64,000 bases of DNA from DASYKT01 sp035995185 (GTDB taxonomy: Bacteria; Acidobacteriota; Blastocatellia; Pyrinomonadales; Pyrinomonadaceae), in contig DASYKT010000005.1 of the NCBI GenBank assembly GCA_035995185.1, forward strand, positions 1 through 64,000, given 5' to 3'. Position numbers and translations under genes: made by a program. Below are positions 8,101-15,994 of the stretch, in pieces (the stretch's first letter is position 1; every line of letters starts with the position of its first letter). The notes beneath the pieces are model-generated. The model saw only the letters and a program-made list of their open reading frames with translations. It was not told the DNA's origin and did not search any database.

Positions 8101-10990
8101 GTACGTAAACGGCGCGGACATGATAAAACGCGAAGACACCCTGGCCCCGAATAGTGCCTGGGATATCGTCGAAACCAAATACACCAGGATGGGCGAGGTC
8201 TGGAAAAAATCGCGGCCCTATCGCACCGGCGATACTGTGCAGTGGAGTGAAACTACTTATGACGGGCAAGGAAGGGTAACGCAGGTATCGGAACCCGACG
8301 GCAGCACGGCAAAAGTATTCTATAACGAAAGCGCGCGGCCTGATTCGGCTTCGAGCCTGCCGGGAAACACGGTGAGAATGGTCGATCCGTGGGGCCGTGA
8401 ACGCTGGGCCCGGTACGATCAGGCAGGAAAAATGGTGGAAGTCGTGGAACCGAACCCCAACGGTAATGGCACCGTTTCAAATTCGGGCAGCCTGGCGACC
8501 AAATATACCTATAACACCCTCGGCAAAGTGACCGAGATCGAACAGGGCGTTCAGCATCGTTATTTCAAATACGATTCCCTGCTCCGGTTGACACATCAGA
8601 AACATGCCGAGCAAACCGCGACTCTAAACGACGCGGGCGCTTATGTCGGCTCGGCAAGCTCGAACGCGCATTGGAGCGAAGCATATACCTATGACAACCG
8701 TTCCAATGTCACCCAAAAAACGGATGCCCGCGGCGTCAGGGCAAACTATGTTTATACCAACAGCTTAGGCGCACCGGACCCGCTTAATCGTTTACAAGTG
8801 GTCTGGTATGACATATCCGGCCCGCTGGAGCCGAATCTGACCGTACATGGTGCTCCAGGTGTCACTTACGAATACGTGACCACCGGAGATAAGATGAGGA
8901 TCCTCAAGGTAAGGACCGACGGCCTGCTGACGGAAGATTTCGCTTACGACGGCTACGGGCGGCTCAGCGATCTGTCGGAGACCGTAGACTATCGCACGAA
9001 TTATCCGATGGTCTTCAGTTACCTTTACGATTCCTTGAACCGGGTGACTGACTTGCGTTACCCGGCACAGTACGGCTTGACCGGAAACCCGCGAAGGCTT
9101 GTTCATCATACTTATGACATAGCCGGCCGGGTCTCGGGCATGGCGGTCGACGGCCAGCAGAGGGCCAGCGATCTTACCTATAACGCCAATGACGATCTGA
9201 CGTCGATCAAGGTAGGCACAACCGGTACCAACCAGATAACGGAAAGCTATACCTACGACGCGCAGAACGGATATCTCACTAATCAAAAGGTTCAGAGAAA
9301 CAGCCAGACGCTGCTCGATCTGAGCTATGACTACAATCGAAATAACAGCGTCGGGAGCGTGAACGGCAAAACCGGCCTGATGACCAAGGTCATCAATAAT
9401 CTGGATAACAATAAAAATCGTGAATACGAATTTGATGCTCTCGGCAGATTGACCAAAGCCAAAGGCGGAAACAATCTTTCACAGCAGCAATACGTCTACG
9501 ATCGCTATGGCAACAGGACGAGTGTAACGGCCACCGGCGTGGCGGCTGACAATTCTCCTATTCCCCGCGATGGCCACGATTCTCTTGTCTATGACCAGAC
9601 CAATAACCATGTGGTCGATGCGCGGGTTGCCTACGACGTCGCCGGCAATCAATCGAAGGGCCTGCCCGGGGCCGCCAAAGGTATCATCTATGAATACGAC
9701 GCGGCGAACAGGCTGGCGGCGGTCAAAAAGAAGGACGGCAGTAACTGGGAGGCATTCCAATACGGACCGACTAACGCCCGTATAATGTCCTACAATTACG
9801 ACATCAATCAACTGACCATTTTCGCCAATAACGGCGGCCTTCAAATGGCGGAGTACACCGAGTTCACCGCCCAGACACCGACCTGGACCAAGAGCTACAA
9901 CTTCCTGGGAGAAAACCTGTTTTCTACCTGGACGCCAAACGGGCAAGGCGGAGAGGTCATCGAGTACGATCATCCGGATAAATTAGGCACGCGGCTGATG
10001 ACCAACCAGGCCACCGGCTCGAGTTTTGAACAGGCAAATCTGCCTTTTGGAAACGCGCTCAACGCCGAATCGTCCGGGTCTATAAGCAGGCGGTTCACCA
10101 GCTATGAACGAAGTCCGCAAACGGGTCTGGACTATGCCATCAACCGAACGTACGACGCGCTGCAGGGCCGCTTTACCCAGGTCGATCCTATCGGCGCAAG
10201 GGCGAGCGATCTGCAGATCCCGCAAACTCTGAATCTCTATAGTTATTGCGGGAACGATCCGGTAAATCATACCGACCCCGACGGATTATTCTTCGGCAAA
10301 TTCTTCAAATGGCTCGGTAACGTCTTCAAGGCCATTATGAAGGCGGTGTTGAAGGTAATCATAAAGGTTGTTACCTCCATCCAAAGCGGCATAATGCAGG
10401 TGCTGAGGGTAATAGGCCAGATACCCATAATAGGGCCTATATTACAAACGATCCTCACCCTCGCGTACCTGGCATTTCTGATGGTAACGGGCCAATGGGT
10501 GCAGCTTGGCCTGACCCTGCTGCAGATGTTTCTTCAGACCTTTATCGACGGTATAATCGGCGTGGTGACGGAGTCGATAAAGAGCGAGGTGGCTAAACAC
10601 GGCTTCTTTGTCGGATTTTTCCGGGGCCTTGCCAAAGGCTTCAAATACCTCGGCCAGGCGCTTCTGGGAAGAGGTATCAACGTGATCATACCCATCTACG
10701 GTTTCTTCTGCGGGCCGGGCTACGGCACGGACGGGCCGTCCGCTAACGAAGATCCGATAGACGACCTGGATGCGGCTTGTAAGGCGCACGACCTGGAAAT
10801 GGCCAGGATCAAGAGAGAAATATCCGATCCTAAAGAAAGAGCTCGGGCCAGGCTAAAGGCTGATCTGCTCTTTATAAAAAGAGTACTGTTCAGTCACGGA
10901 AATAATCCCAGGGCTGTGATGTACAGGCCGTTTGCGATCTTTACGTTCTTATGGCTCAGGATACTACCCGGCGCTCTCAGGAGTCTGTAG
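5192..10990 (+). CDS. Giant secreted RHS/YD-repeat protein with phospholipase-A2-like C-terminal toxin domain, 1932 aa
   Basis: Residues about 20-45 form an N-terminal hydrophobic export segment. Residues about 85-170 are a bacterial Ig-like domain (IFPGSVTLVQGQQMAFSAVG), followed by a Gly/Pro linker and then more than 1300 residues of RHS/YD repeats such as YDNRSNVTQKTDARG and YEFDALGRLTKA. The conserved RHS core end (NLYSYCGNDPVNHTDPDGL) lies near residue 1680-1698. After a hydrophobic, helix-rich stretch, the tip carries CGPG at about 1840 and DLDAACKAHD with His1866-Asp1867, which is the calcium loop and catalytic His-Asp of secreted phospholipase A2. RHS shells enclose and deliver such tips to rival cells. 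No immunity gene follows: the next gene converges from the other strand. Start supported by AGAGGAG. Confidence 0.85.
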   Translation: MPKKNKPLSKSGDRRSIFLKITSVFLIISMLVVSTPAAPAVTPGLISGWYQDLRFSFSHSLLAAVLTPGAGRAVIKNEAPKLDNISEIQIFPGSVTLVQGQQMAFSAVGYDAKKQPLSGIKFSWTSKDTEHDLAVRQMVDSVFKAKSPGTFMVTAEYNGISGSVTVTVTPSKAPPREKAHLSELPQRKISSRDQVSAAGKGGPAPESVPGEWGDGNYPSSDDPGNLPGDPPGHPVDDGAGNGNFSFSAPLTSLPGRGIDVSLNMTYNSRLWNKSAVGGAGTHEMTYDIDHGFPAPGWSLGFGKMVDLGASNGSMLIDADGTRHAFSGQVNFGGSTAYFSGQTADGTFIDYSSVRSATNGIIEAYAWMSNGTFISYGALGSGAVYPVFITDPNGNNMMVTYKNNQGPEIETITDTMGRVITFNYDSLGRLISIQAPRMLNQGSQYGQGTTRTVAMFHYRELTLGYSFANGYIPVVRDSTPWALDSIYYPANQTGYWFGGADPNGSDYSGYYSSYGMLTKFTRQRGMSWQTGSETQGVINSGQMSKQSEYNYPLTTANQSPRTDGVNLTDAPKYTTMSENYDGMDNGPAVTTYNIQQNSTPRVTTVTRPNGTVSKQYSYNHAGFFEDGLVYQDETYVPDVNNNLQLVAKSIVSWQEGAYHTPRPTQTDSYDELNLKTTTTYDYTGGNFNQALKSCEYDNAGVKLRCTLTEYENGTPYIGGLINGIYYAGRHVFNLVKATGTENPDGSKASWTAYEYDNYQANPLVNTPGVIYHDPRFDPYTTLLQDGECTNWVPYECGAPPYDPITCYYCDQWEQISVFDPGTNARGNITKVTTYSNAAALTGASEETRTYDITGNLRTESTSCCQLTSYDYSTANQYAYPESSTRGAGDPNAAANRIMTSTVYSYQTGLTLQETDANGNQSTLKYHPDALRATIKYAATGSTTFFSYNDTAMTVTEETLDVSSASTGKTIKYVNGADMIKREDTLAPNSAWDIVETKYTRMGEVWKKSRPYRTGDTVQWSETTYDGQGRVTQVSEPDGSTAKVFYNESARPDSASSLPGNTVRMVDPWGRERWARYDQAGKMVEVVEPNPNGNGTVSNSGSLATKYTYNTLGKVTEIEQGVQHRYFKYDSLLRLTHQKHAEQTATLNDAGAYVGSASSNAHWSEAYTYDNRSNVTQKTDARGVRANYVYTNSLGAPDPLNRLQVVWYDISGPLEPNLTVHGAPGVTYEYVTTGDKMRILKVRTDGLLTEDFAYDGYGRLSDLSETVDYRTNYPMVFSYLYDSLNRVTDLRYPAQYGLTGNPRRLVHHTYDIAGRVSGMAVDGQQRASDLTYNANDDLTSIKVGTTGTNQITESYTYDAQNGYLTNQKVQRNSQTLLDLSYDYNRNNSVGSVNGKTGLMTKVINNLDNNKNREYEFDALGRLTKAKGGNNLSQQQYVYDRYGNRTSVTATGVAADNSPIPRDGHDSLVYDQTNNHVVDARVAYDVAGNQSKGLPGAAKGIIYEYDAANRLAAVKKKDGSNWEAFQYGPTNARIMSYNYDINQLTIFANNGGLQMAEYTEFTAQTPTWTKSYNFLGENLFSTWTPNGQGGEVIEYDHPDKLGTRLMTNQATGSSFEQANLPFGNALNAESSGSISRRFTSYERSPQTGLDYAINRTYDALQGRFTQVDPIGARASDLQIPQTLNLYSYCGNDPVNHTDPDGLFFGKFFKWLGNVFKAIMKAVLKVIIKVVTSIQSGIMQVLRVIGQIPIIGPILQTILTLAYLAFLMVTGQWVQLGLTLLQMFLQTFIDGIIGVVTESIKSEVAKHGFFVGFFRGLAKGFKYLGQALLGRGINVIIPIYGFFCGPGYGTDGPSANEDPIDDLDAACKAHDLEMARIKREISDPKERARARLKADLLFIKRVLFSHGNNPRAVMYRPFAIFTFLWLRILPGALRSL

Positions 10991-11010
10991 CGAGCTCCTA
11001 AGCCAAACTG

Positions 11011-11045
11011 AAAACGGCTGCCCGATCAAGGCAGCCGTTTTTTTA
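11011..11045. terminator. Bidirectional rho-independent terminator
   Basis: AAAACGGCTGCC and GGCAGCCGTTTT form a perfect 12-bp stem with a short loop, A-rich on one side and seven T on the other. It ends the RHS gene from the left and overlaps the stop of the kinase gene from the right, so it serves both converging genes. Confidence 0.9.
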
Positions 11046-14000
11046 TTTGAAATTTTCGATCATGGAGATCGTTTTCACTTGTTTTTGTTTACTAAAATAG
11101 ATCGTCCTGCCATCGGGCGACCAGGCCAGGCCGGCGATGTAGGTTGTCGGCTCCACCTCGGCGGTTATCTTGATATTCGCGCCGCCTTTGATCGACATGA
11201 CCCGAATGTGGTCCTGCCCGTCTTTTCTCGCGGTGAAGGCGATGCTGCGGCCGTCAGGCGAAAGCCGGATATTGTTAAAATATGCCGCGTCGATCGACGT
11301 AAGGTCCCGGGAAATATTTTCCGCGGAGATATATTGTAATTTCACTTTTACGGGTTTAGCGATGGACTTGCCTTCCGGGACCGCGATCAACAGGTCATTG
11401 CCCGACCAGCCGATCAATTTAAAGGCCGCTTCCGACGAAAATAATATTACGGAGCTTTCGCCGTTCCACAGGTCTAGGCTGGTAATTTTCTTTCCGTCTG
11501 ATGCTGCCTTGACCGGGCTTGAGGTATAGGCGACGCGGTTGCCGTCAGAAGCGATGGCAGGGCCGTAAAAGCGGATATTTTCATCGGTGTTTTCCGAGAT
11601 CTGCCGGGGTTCGCCGTTTCCGTCGGCAGCAGCCTGCCAAACATTCCAAAGTCCGTCTTTTTTTGCGCTATAAACCACGCGGGCGCTATCGGGCGACCAG
11701 CTGTAATCCCTTACCTGCGCCCTGTTATAAGGCACCTCGCTAAAGCCGGCGAACCAGACCCCCTGGGTCGTCAATTGCCGCACGTCGGCCCCGCTCTTTT
11801 CCGCTATCCAAAGATTGATCAGCTTGTCGGCGTCGCGCAAAAAAGCCACTTTACGGCCATCCGGCGAGAAGGTCGGCGAGAATCCTCCCGCGGCAACATT
11901 TATCTCCTGGGCGTCATCCATCGAATGGACCCGGATCGAGCCTTCCAGCAAATGTTTGGATTCGGTCGTTGCCTGAAAGACAATGCTTTTACCGTCCGGT
12001 GAAACATCCGGCCAAAGTTCGAGACCGGGATCGGATGTGACGGGCGTTTCGCCTTTTCCGGTGGCGTCGGCCATCCACAGATCGCTCTCTTCCCTGGCCT
12101 GCTGGAAAAGTATCCTGCTGCCCTCGGCCGCCACATCCCTGATCAGGGTATCGCCGATGCCGAGATTTATCTGCTCAGTTCTTTTTTCATCCAGATAGGC
12201 TATGCACGTTTGAAATACCCCTTCGCGTTTGGAGTTATAAATTATCCGGTTGCCGTCAGGAAGCCACAGCGGATACTCATCGCTGGCTTCGTCATTTGTG
12301 ACCTGAACGGCCGGGCCGCCGCCTATCGGGATCACAAAAATATGCAGGCGTTCATTTGGTCCGGCGGAATAAGCGATGCGGTCTTCAGCGGGCGAAATAC
12401 TAAAAAACAGTGCCCGGTTGATTGAATCGAAATCAGTCAGTTGAGTGGTCTGCCCGGAAGCAATGTCGAGCGAAAAAACATTAAAACGCTCTTGATAATA
12501 AATTTTCTCGCCGTTCTTCGACCAATTTAACAGGTTGATGCCGGCCCCCTCGAAGGCCTTTATATATTTAAGCTCGCCGCCGGAAAACGGCATCATCCAG
12601 ATCGCCTTTTGATTATCGCGGTTGGATAAGAACGCGATCCGCTGGCCGTCTGACGACCAGATCGGGTTGTAGTAATCCCACTTGCCGTCAGTGACCTGAT
12701 TGGGTTTGCCGTCGGGGGCCTGTTTTGTCCAGATATTACTCTGCCCGTTCCTGGTCAGCGAATAGGCGATCATCGTTCCCCCGGGTGAGAATCTGGCCCC
12801 GGTGTCTTCTTCGCCCGCTTCGGCATTCCACGATATCAGCTGCCGGACGCGGAGCGATGCCAGCATGATCGGCGAAGCCTGGTTTCGATTTTGAAAACCG
12901 AATTTCCAAATGGCCGCCGCCCCTGCCACCAGGGCCAGCAATACGCCGGCCGTTATCAATTTCCGGCCTAACAGCCGCGAACGAGCCGTAACTGCCGGGC
13001 CGGTATCCGGAGCGCGGGTGTTGTCGATCGCCCCGGTTTCTAAATTGCCAGGTCTTTCATTTGTCGGCACGGCAAGATTGCTTCCGGTGTCCGCGGTGGC
13101 CCTTGCGAGAAACGGCACCGACGCCGTCCCCCGTTTGAAGTTTTCGAGATCAAGCAAAAGATCTTTGACGGTTTGATAACGCAAGTCCGCTTCTTTTTGC
13201 AGCGTCTTTCGCAGGATGCGGTTCAATTCGCCGGGCAATTGATCGACGGGTGAAGGTTCATGCGTCAGGATCGCGGCCATGGTATCGCTCGCCGTCTCAC
13301 CCTTAAAAGGCGGTCTCCCGGCCAGCATTTCATAAAGCACCACGCCAAGGCTCCAAATATCCGTCCGGGCGTCTGTCCTTTGGCCCCGCGCCTGTTCGGG
13401 TGACATATAGCTGGCGGTCCCCATGATCATTCCGGGCGTAGTGTGTAATGCCGTTTCGCCCTCGGTGTCGACGGTTTCGTCTTTTAAGGTGAGCTTTGCC
13501 AAACCGAAATCCAGCACTTTCACCAACGCATCGTCGCGTATCATCACGTTTTCGGGTTTGATATCGCGGTGAATGATGCCGAACGCATGCGCGGCGGCAA
13601 GAGCGGCGGCGATCTGCAGGGCAATGTCTAAAACCTCAGGCAAGCTGAAAGGTTTGCCGCCGCTGAGGCGGGCGCGTAAGGTTTCGCCTCTGACATACTC
13701 GGAGGCGATAAAGTTCATCCCTTCGTGCTCGCCGAATTCGTGGACCGTTAAAATGTTCGGATGATTTAGCGCTGAAGCGGCGTACGCCTCTTGTTCGAAA
13801 CGGCGCACGCTCTTTGTGTCATCGCTGAGAGAAGAGGGCAGCATCTTCAAAGCGATCTTGCGTTTCAGCCGCGTGTCTTCGGCCAGATAAACTTCGCCCA
13901 TTCCGCCTGACCCCAGCATCGCGATAATTTTGTATTGAAGGATATTTTTACCGATAAGAGATCTTTGCGCGAGGATTACTTCGGCTACTTCACCGATGGC

Positions 14001-14177
14001 GGGTTTTTCCAGAAATTCTCCGGCCTCTTCCGAAGCGGCGAGCAGGGATCCGACTTCCCGGCGCAGTTCTTCGTCACCGCCGCAGTTTTCTGCCAGGAAG
14101 TGCGGGCGTTCATCACGCCGGTGTTTCAGCGCAGCTTCATAAAGCTGTTTGGCTTGTTCCCATTTTTCCGGGTTCAC
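11043..14177 (-). CDS. Membrane Ser/Thr protein kinase with PD40/TolB-like propeller, 1044 aa
   Basis: The N-terminal about 75 residues are the small helical region common before these kinases. The Hanks kinase follows: glycine loop MLGSGGMGEVYLAED (about 86-100), HRDIKPENVMI in the catalytic loop and DFGLAKL as the metal-binding DFG. One transmembrane helix lies at about 408-428. The rest is a series of PD40 beta-propeller blades, seen as repeated SPDGRSIAF-, SSDGQRIAFL- and SPDSARVVYS-type strands. This is the standard acidobacterial receptor-kinase layout: kinase inside, propeller outside sensing a ligand. It lies 22 bases after an ECF sigma gene, the usual partner, so it may control that sigma by phosphorylation (inference). 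Confidence 0.9.
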   Translation of the reverse strand: MNPEKWEQAKQLYEAALKHRRDERPHFLAENCGGDEELRREVGSLLAASEEAGEFLEKPAIGEVAEVILAQRSLIGKNILQYKIIAMLGSGGMGEVYLAEDTRLKRKIALKMLPSSLSDDTKSVRRFEQEAYAASALNHPNILTVHEFGEHEGMNFIASEYVRGETLRARLSGGKPFSLPEVLDIALQIAAALAAAHAFGIIHRDIKPENVMIRDDALVKVLDFGLAKLTLKDETVDTEGETALHTTPGMIMGTASYMSPEQARGQRTDARTDIWSLGVVLYEMLAGRPPFKGETASDTMAAILTHEPSPVDQLPGELNRILRKTLQKEADLRYQTVKDLLLDLENFKRGTASVPFLARATADTGSNLAVPTNERPGNLETGAIDNTRAPDTGPAVTARSRLLGRKLITAGVLLALVAGAAAIWKFGFQNRNQASPIMLASLRVRQLISWNAEAGEEDTGARFSPGGTMIAYSLTRNGQSNIWTKQAPDGKPNQVTDGKWDYYNPIWSSDGQRIAFLSNRDNQKAIWMMPFSGGELKYIKAFEGAGINLLNWSKNGEKIYYQERFNVFSLDIASGQTTQLTDFDSINRALFFSISPAEDRIAYSAGPNERLHIFVIPIGGGPAVQVTNDEASDEYPLWLPDGNRIIYNSKREGVFQTCIAYLDEKRTEQINLGIGDTLIRDVAAEGSRILFQQAREESDLWMADATGKGETPVTSDPGLELWPDVSPDGKSIVFQATTESKHLLEGSIRVHSMDDAQEINVAAGGFSPTFSPDGRKVAFLRDADKLINLWIAEKSGADVRQLTTQGVWFAGFSEVPYNRAQVRDYSWSPDSARVVYSAKKDGLWNVWQAAADGNGEPRQISENTDENIRFYGPAIASDGNRVAYTSSPVKAASDGKKITSLDLWNGESSVILFSSEAAFKLIGWSGNDLLIAVPEGKSIAKPVKVKLQYISAENISRDLTSIDAAYFNNIRLSPDGRSIAFTARKDGQDHIRVMSIKGGANIKITAEVEPTTYIAGLAWSPDGRTIYFSKQKQVKTISMIENFK

Positions 14178-14199
14178 GTTAGTGAGAGCGATCTTTTCT

Positions 14200-14790
14200 T
14201 TAGGTTTTTAATTCACGAAATAACCAGGATTTTGCCATGCTCCAATCGAGGGCGGCGGTAGCGCGCGAAATGCCCAGGGCGGTAGCCGTTTCCTCCAGGC
14301 TGAGGTCGGCAAAATATCTGAGTTCGACGACCCGCGCCTGCCGCTCATCCCGGGCCGCCAGCCGCGTCAATGCTTCGTCCAGCGCGATCAGATCGACGAT
14401 CTTTTCTTCCTTCCCTGCTATTTGCAGCGCGTCTTCGAGCGGCAGCGCGACATTATTGCCTCCGCGTTTTTCCCTCTTTTGGGTCCGGGCATGATCGACC
14501 AGAATTCTCCGCATGGCCTGGGCGGCGATGGCATAAAAATGCGTGCGGCTTTCCCATTCGACATTTCGCTGGTCGATCAATTTTAAATAAGCTTCATGGA
14601 TCAGCGCGGTGGTCTGTAGAGTGTGCCCCTGCCGTTCGCGGCGCAGGTAGCGTTTCGCTTGGCGATGCAGTTCGTCATAAACCAGCGGCATAAGGTCGTT
14701 GATAACCTCTCGCCTACCGTCATTCCATTCCTTCAGCATCCGAGTGATCGTATGCTTTGCAGACCCGGGTTGGTTCATTTTCGATGCCAT
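14200..14790 (-). CDS. ECF sigma factor of the Acidobacteria/Planctomycetes type, 196 aa
   Basis: Residues read as the ECF subfamily often annotated as TIGR02999: ITRMLKEWNDGRREVINDLM, then LQTTALIHEAYLKLIDQRNV, HFYAIAAQAMRRILVDHAR, and region 4 LSLEETATALGISRATAALD. Start is taken at ATG 14790; a TTG at 14820 would add ten residues but has no better ribosome binding site. The kinase gene follows 22 bases downstream. Three copies of a promoter-like element begin 70 bases upstream, pointing the other way into the plus-strand genes; I suspect this sigma reads them, but that is inference. Confidence 0.88.
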   Translation of the reverse strand: MASKMNQPGSAKHTITRMLKEWNDGRREVINDLMPLVYDELHRQAKRYLRRERQGHTLQTTALIHEAYLKLIDQRNVEWESRTHFYAIAAQAMRRILVDHARTQKREKRGGNNVALPLEDALQIAGKEEKIVDLIALDEALTRLAARDERQARVVELRYFADLSLEETATALGISRATAALDWSMAKSWLFRELKT

Positions 14791-14860
14791 TATAACCCCA
14801 AAGTAAGGAGAATCAATCAAAAAACCTGATCGCCTGCAAACATAATTCCCATTTCGGAAT

Positions 14861-14909
14861 TTTTTTCAGACGGTTTCGGGCCCGGTGTCGCGCTAGATTA
14901 GTAGAGGCA
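14861..14909 (+). promoter_or_regulatory. Promoter-like element, copy A
   Basis: First of three near-identical elements. The core is TTTTTTCAGACGGTTTC, 9 variable bases, GTCGCGCTAG, then GTAGAGGC. The two conserved blocks have the spacing of an ECF -35/-10 pair (CAGAC to GTCGC, 15 bases). Copy A is the most divergent in the spacer (GGGCCCGGT). It lies 287 bases before the small plus-strand gene at 15196 and next to the start of the divergently oriented sigma gene. Confidence 0.6.
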
Positions 14910-15195
14910 TTTAAATAAGCGATTGACAACCAGATTTTTCAAAAGGGTTTCGATCTCGAACAGATCGCGACGCTCCGGATGGATTTCATCCTCGTCCAGC
15001 CGGGCGAAAGAATCGAAAAGTTTGAACCATAAGACGCGCCGGCTCTAATAGGTGGTTTGGCGGCGTTGCTTGAGCGGATGCGGCGACAGCAAACCGTTTA
15101 GTCGAAGCGTCAACTTAAATATTCGGAGAAATATTATGGCTCTGTTGTCTATCCGCAAACATAAACAAAATAATTCATTCAAAAGGAGTAAGAAA

Positions 15196-15660
15196 ATGAA
15201 AAAACCCACACAATCAAGCAGTAAACCGCAGGTTACTGAGGAAAAGTACCCGACCGGTAAACCGCAGGTTACGGAAGGAAACTACTCGCAACTTACAAAA
15301 CAGCCGGCATATGCTGTGTACGCGAGCGATGATGCCGGCAATGATATTCCCGGAACGGCGCCGGATATCGCGGTGCACATTGCGCTGTCGGATACATTCG
15401 ACCCGAACAAACCGATTCCTCATTTGAGACAGAAAAAAAATTGCGAGCATATTCGCGTTACGCTGCGAAGTAAGGAAGCGGAACTCGCAAAAATCCATAG
15501 ATTTGAATTAGGGCCTGGCGGCAAACCCATAATAAACGAAGAGTGGTTAGAGCTAAACAATCTCATCCAGAGAATCCGTGTATCTCTGCAGCAATGTGAG
15601 CAGAACCCTCTAACGAACGAACCGTTTCTTCACGTAGCCGTAATCCTGTCCAAGCCTTGA
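15196..15660 (+). CDS. Hypothetical protein with tandem N-terminal KPQVTE repeat, 154 aa
   Basis: Start chosen at ATG 15196, which follows AAAGGAGTAAGAAA; earlier starts in frame lack a ribosome binding site. Residues about 10-15 and 22-27 repeat KPQVTE, each followed by a short aromatic turn. The rest is soluble, hydrophilic and mixed alpha/beta, with no signal peptide and no motif I know. It is the first of three plus-strand genes preceded by copies of the same promoter-like element, and a terminator lies about 140 bases downstream. Function unknown. It could be an exported or processed small protein of the same regulon as its neighbours. Confidence 0.55.
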   Translation: MKKPTQSSSKPQVTEEKYPTGKPQVTEGNYSQLTKQPAYAVYASDDAGNDIPGTAPDIAVHIALSDTFDPNKPIPHLRQKKNCEHIRVTLRSKEAELAKIHRFELGPGGKPIINEEWLELNNLIQRIRVSLQQCEQNPLTNEPFLHVAVILSKP

Positions 15661-15801
15661 CCAAATTGATGACTTTATCCTTTGGCAGCATAGCGTCAGG
15701 TTTAGAACCGGTCTGCGTTCACAACCACTAACGGGCCCGCCCCGTGGTTGGAGCCCTGCGCTGAGTAAGAGGTGAAAGGCCTCAAAAAAAATTACAGGAT
15801 C

Positions 15802-15834
15802 AAAGCCTCACTTCAAAAAAGTGGGGCTTTTTTT
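15802..15834 (+). terminator. Rho-independent terminator
   Basis: AAAGCCTCACTT pairs with AAGTGGGGCTTT (one G-T pair) around a five-base A-rich loop and runs into seven T. It ends the transcript of the gene at 15196 and lies just before promoter-like copy B. Confidence 0.8.
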
Positions 15835-15867
15835 CTGACGATCTTTCGCGCGCATTTAACTTCGATC

Positions 15868-15915
15868 TTTTTCAGATGGTTTCTCTCCGGATGTCGCGCT
15901 AGTCAAGTAGAGGCG
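15868..15915 (+). promoter_or_regulatory. Promoter-like element, copy B
   Basis: Second copy of the repeated element: TTTTTCAGATGGTTTC, then TCTCCGGAT, GTCGCGCTAG and AAGTAGAGGC. It aligns without gaps to copies A and C. It lies 80 bases upstream of the propeller-protein start at 15995, a suitable distance for a promoter with a leader. Confidence 0.65.
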
Positions 15916-15994
15916 AAACAAAAACAAATAATAATCAAGGGAGAATACCCAAACGTTTTTGCCCGGCCTTCATAAAATAAAAGGAGAAAAAATT

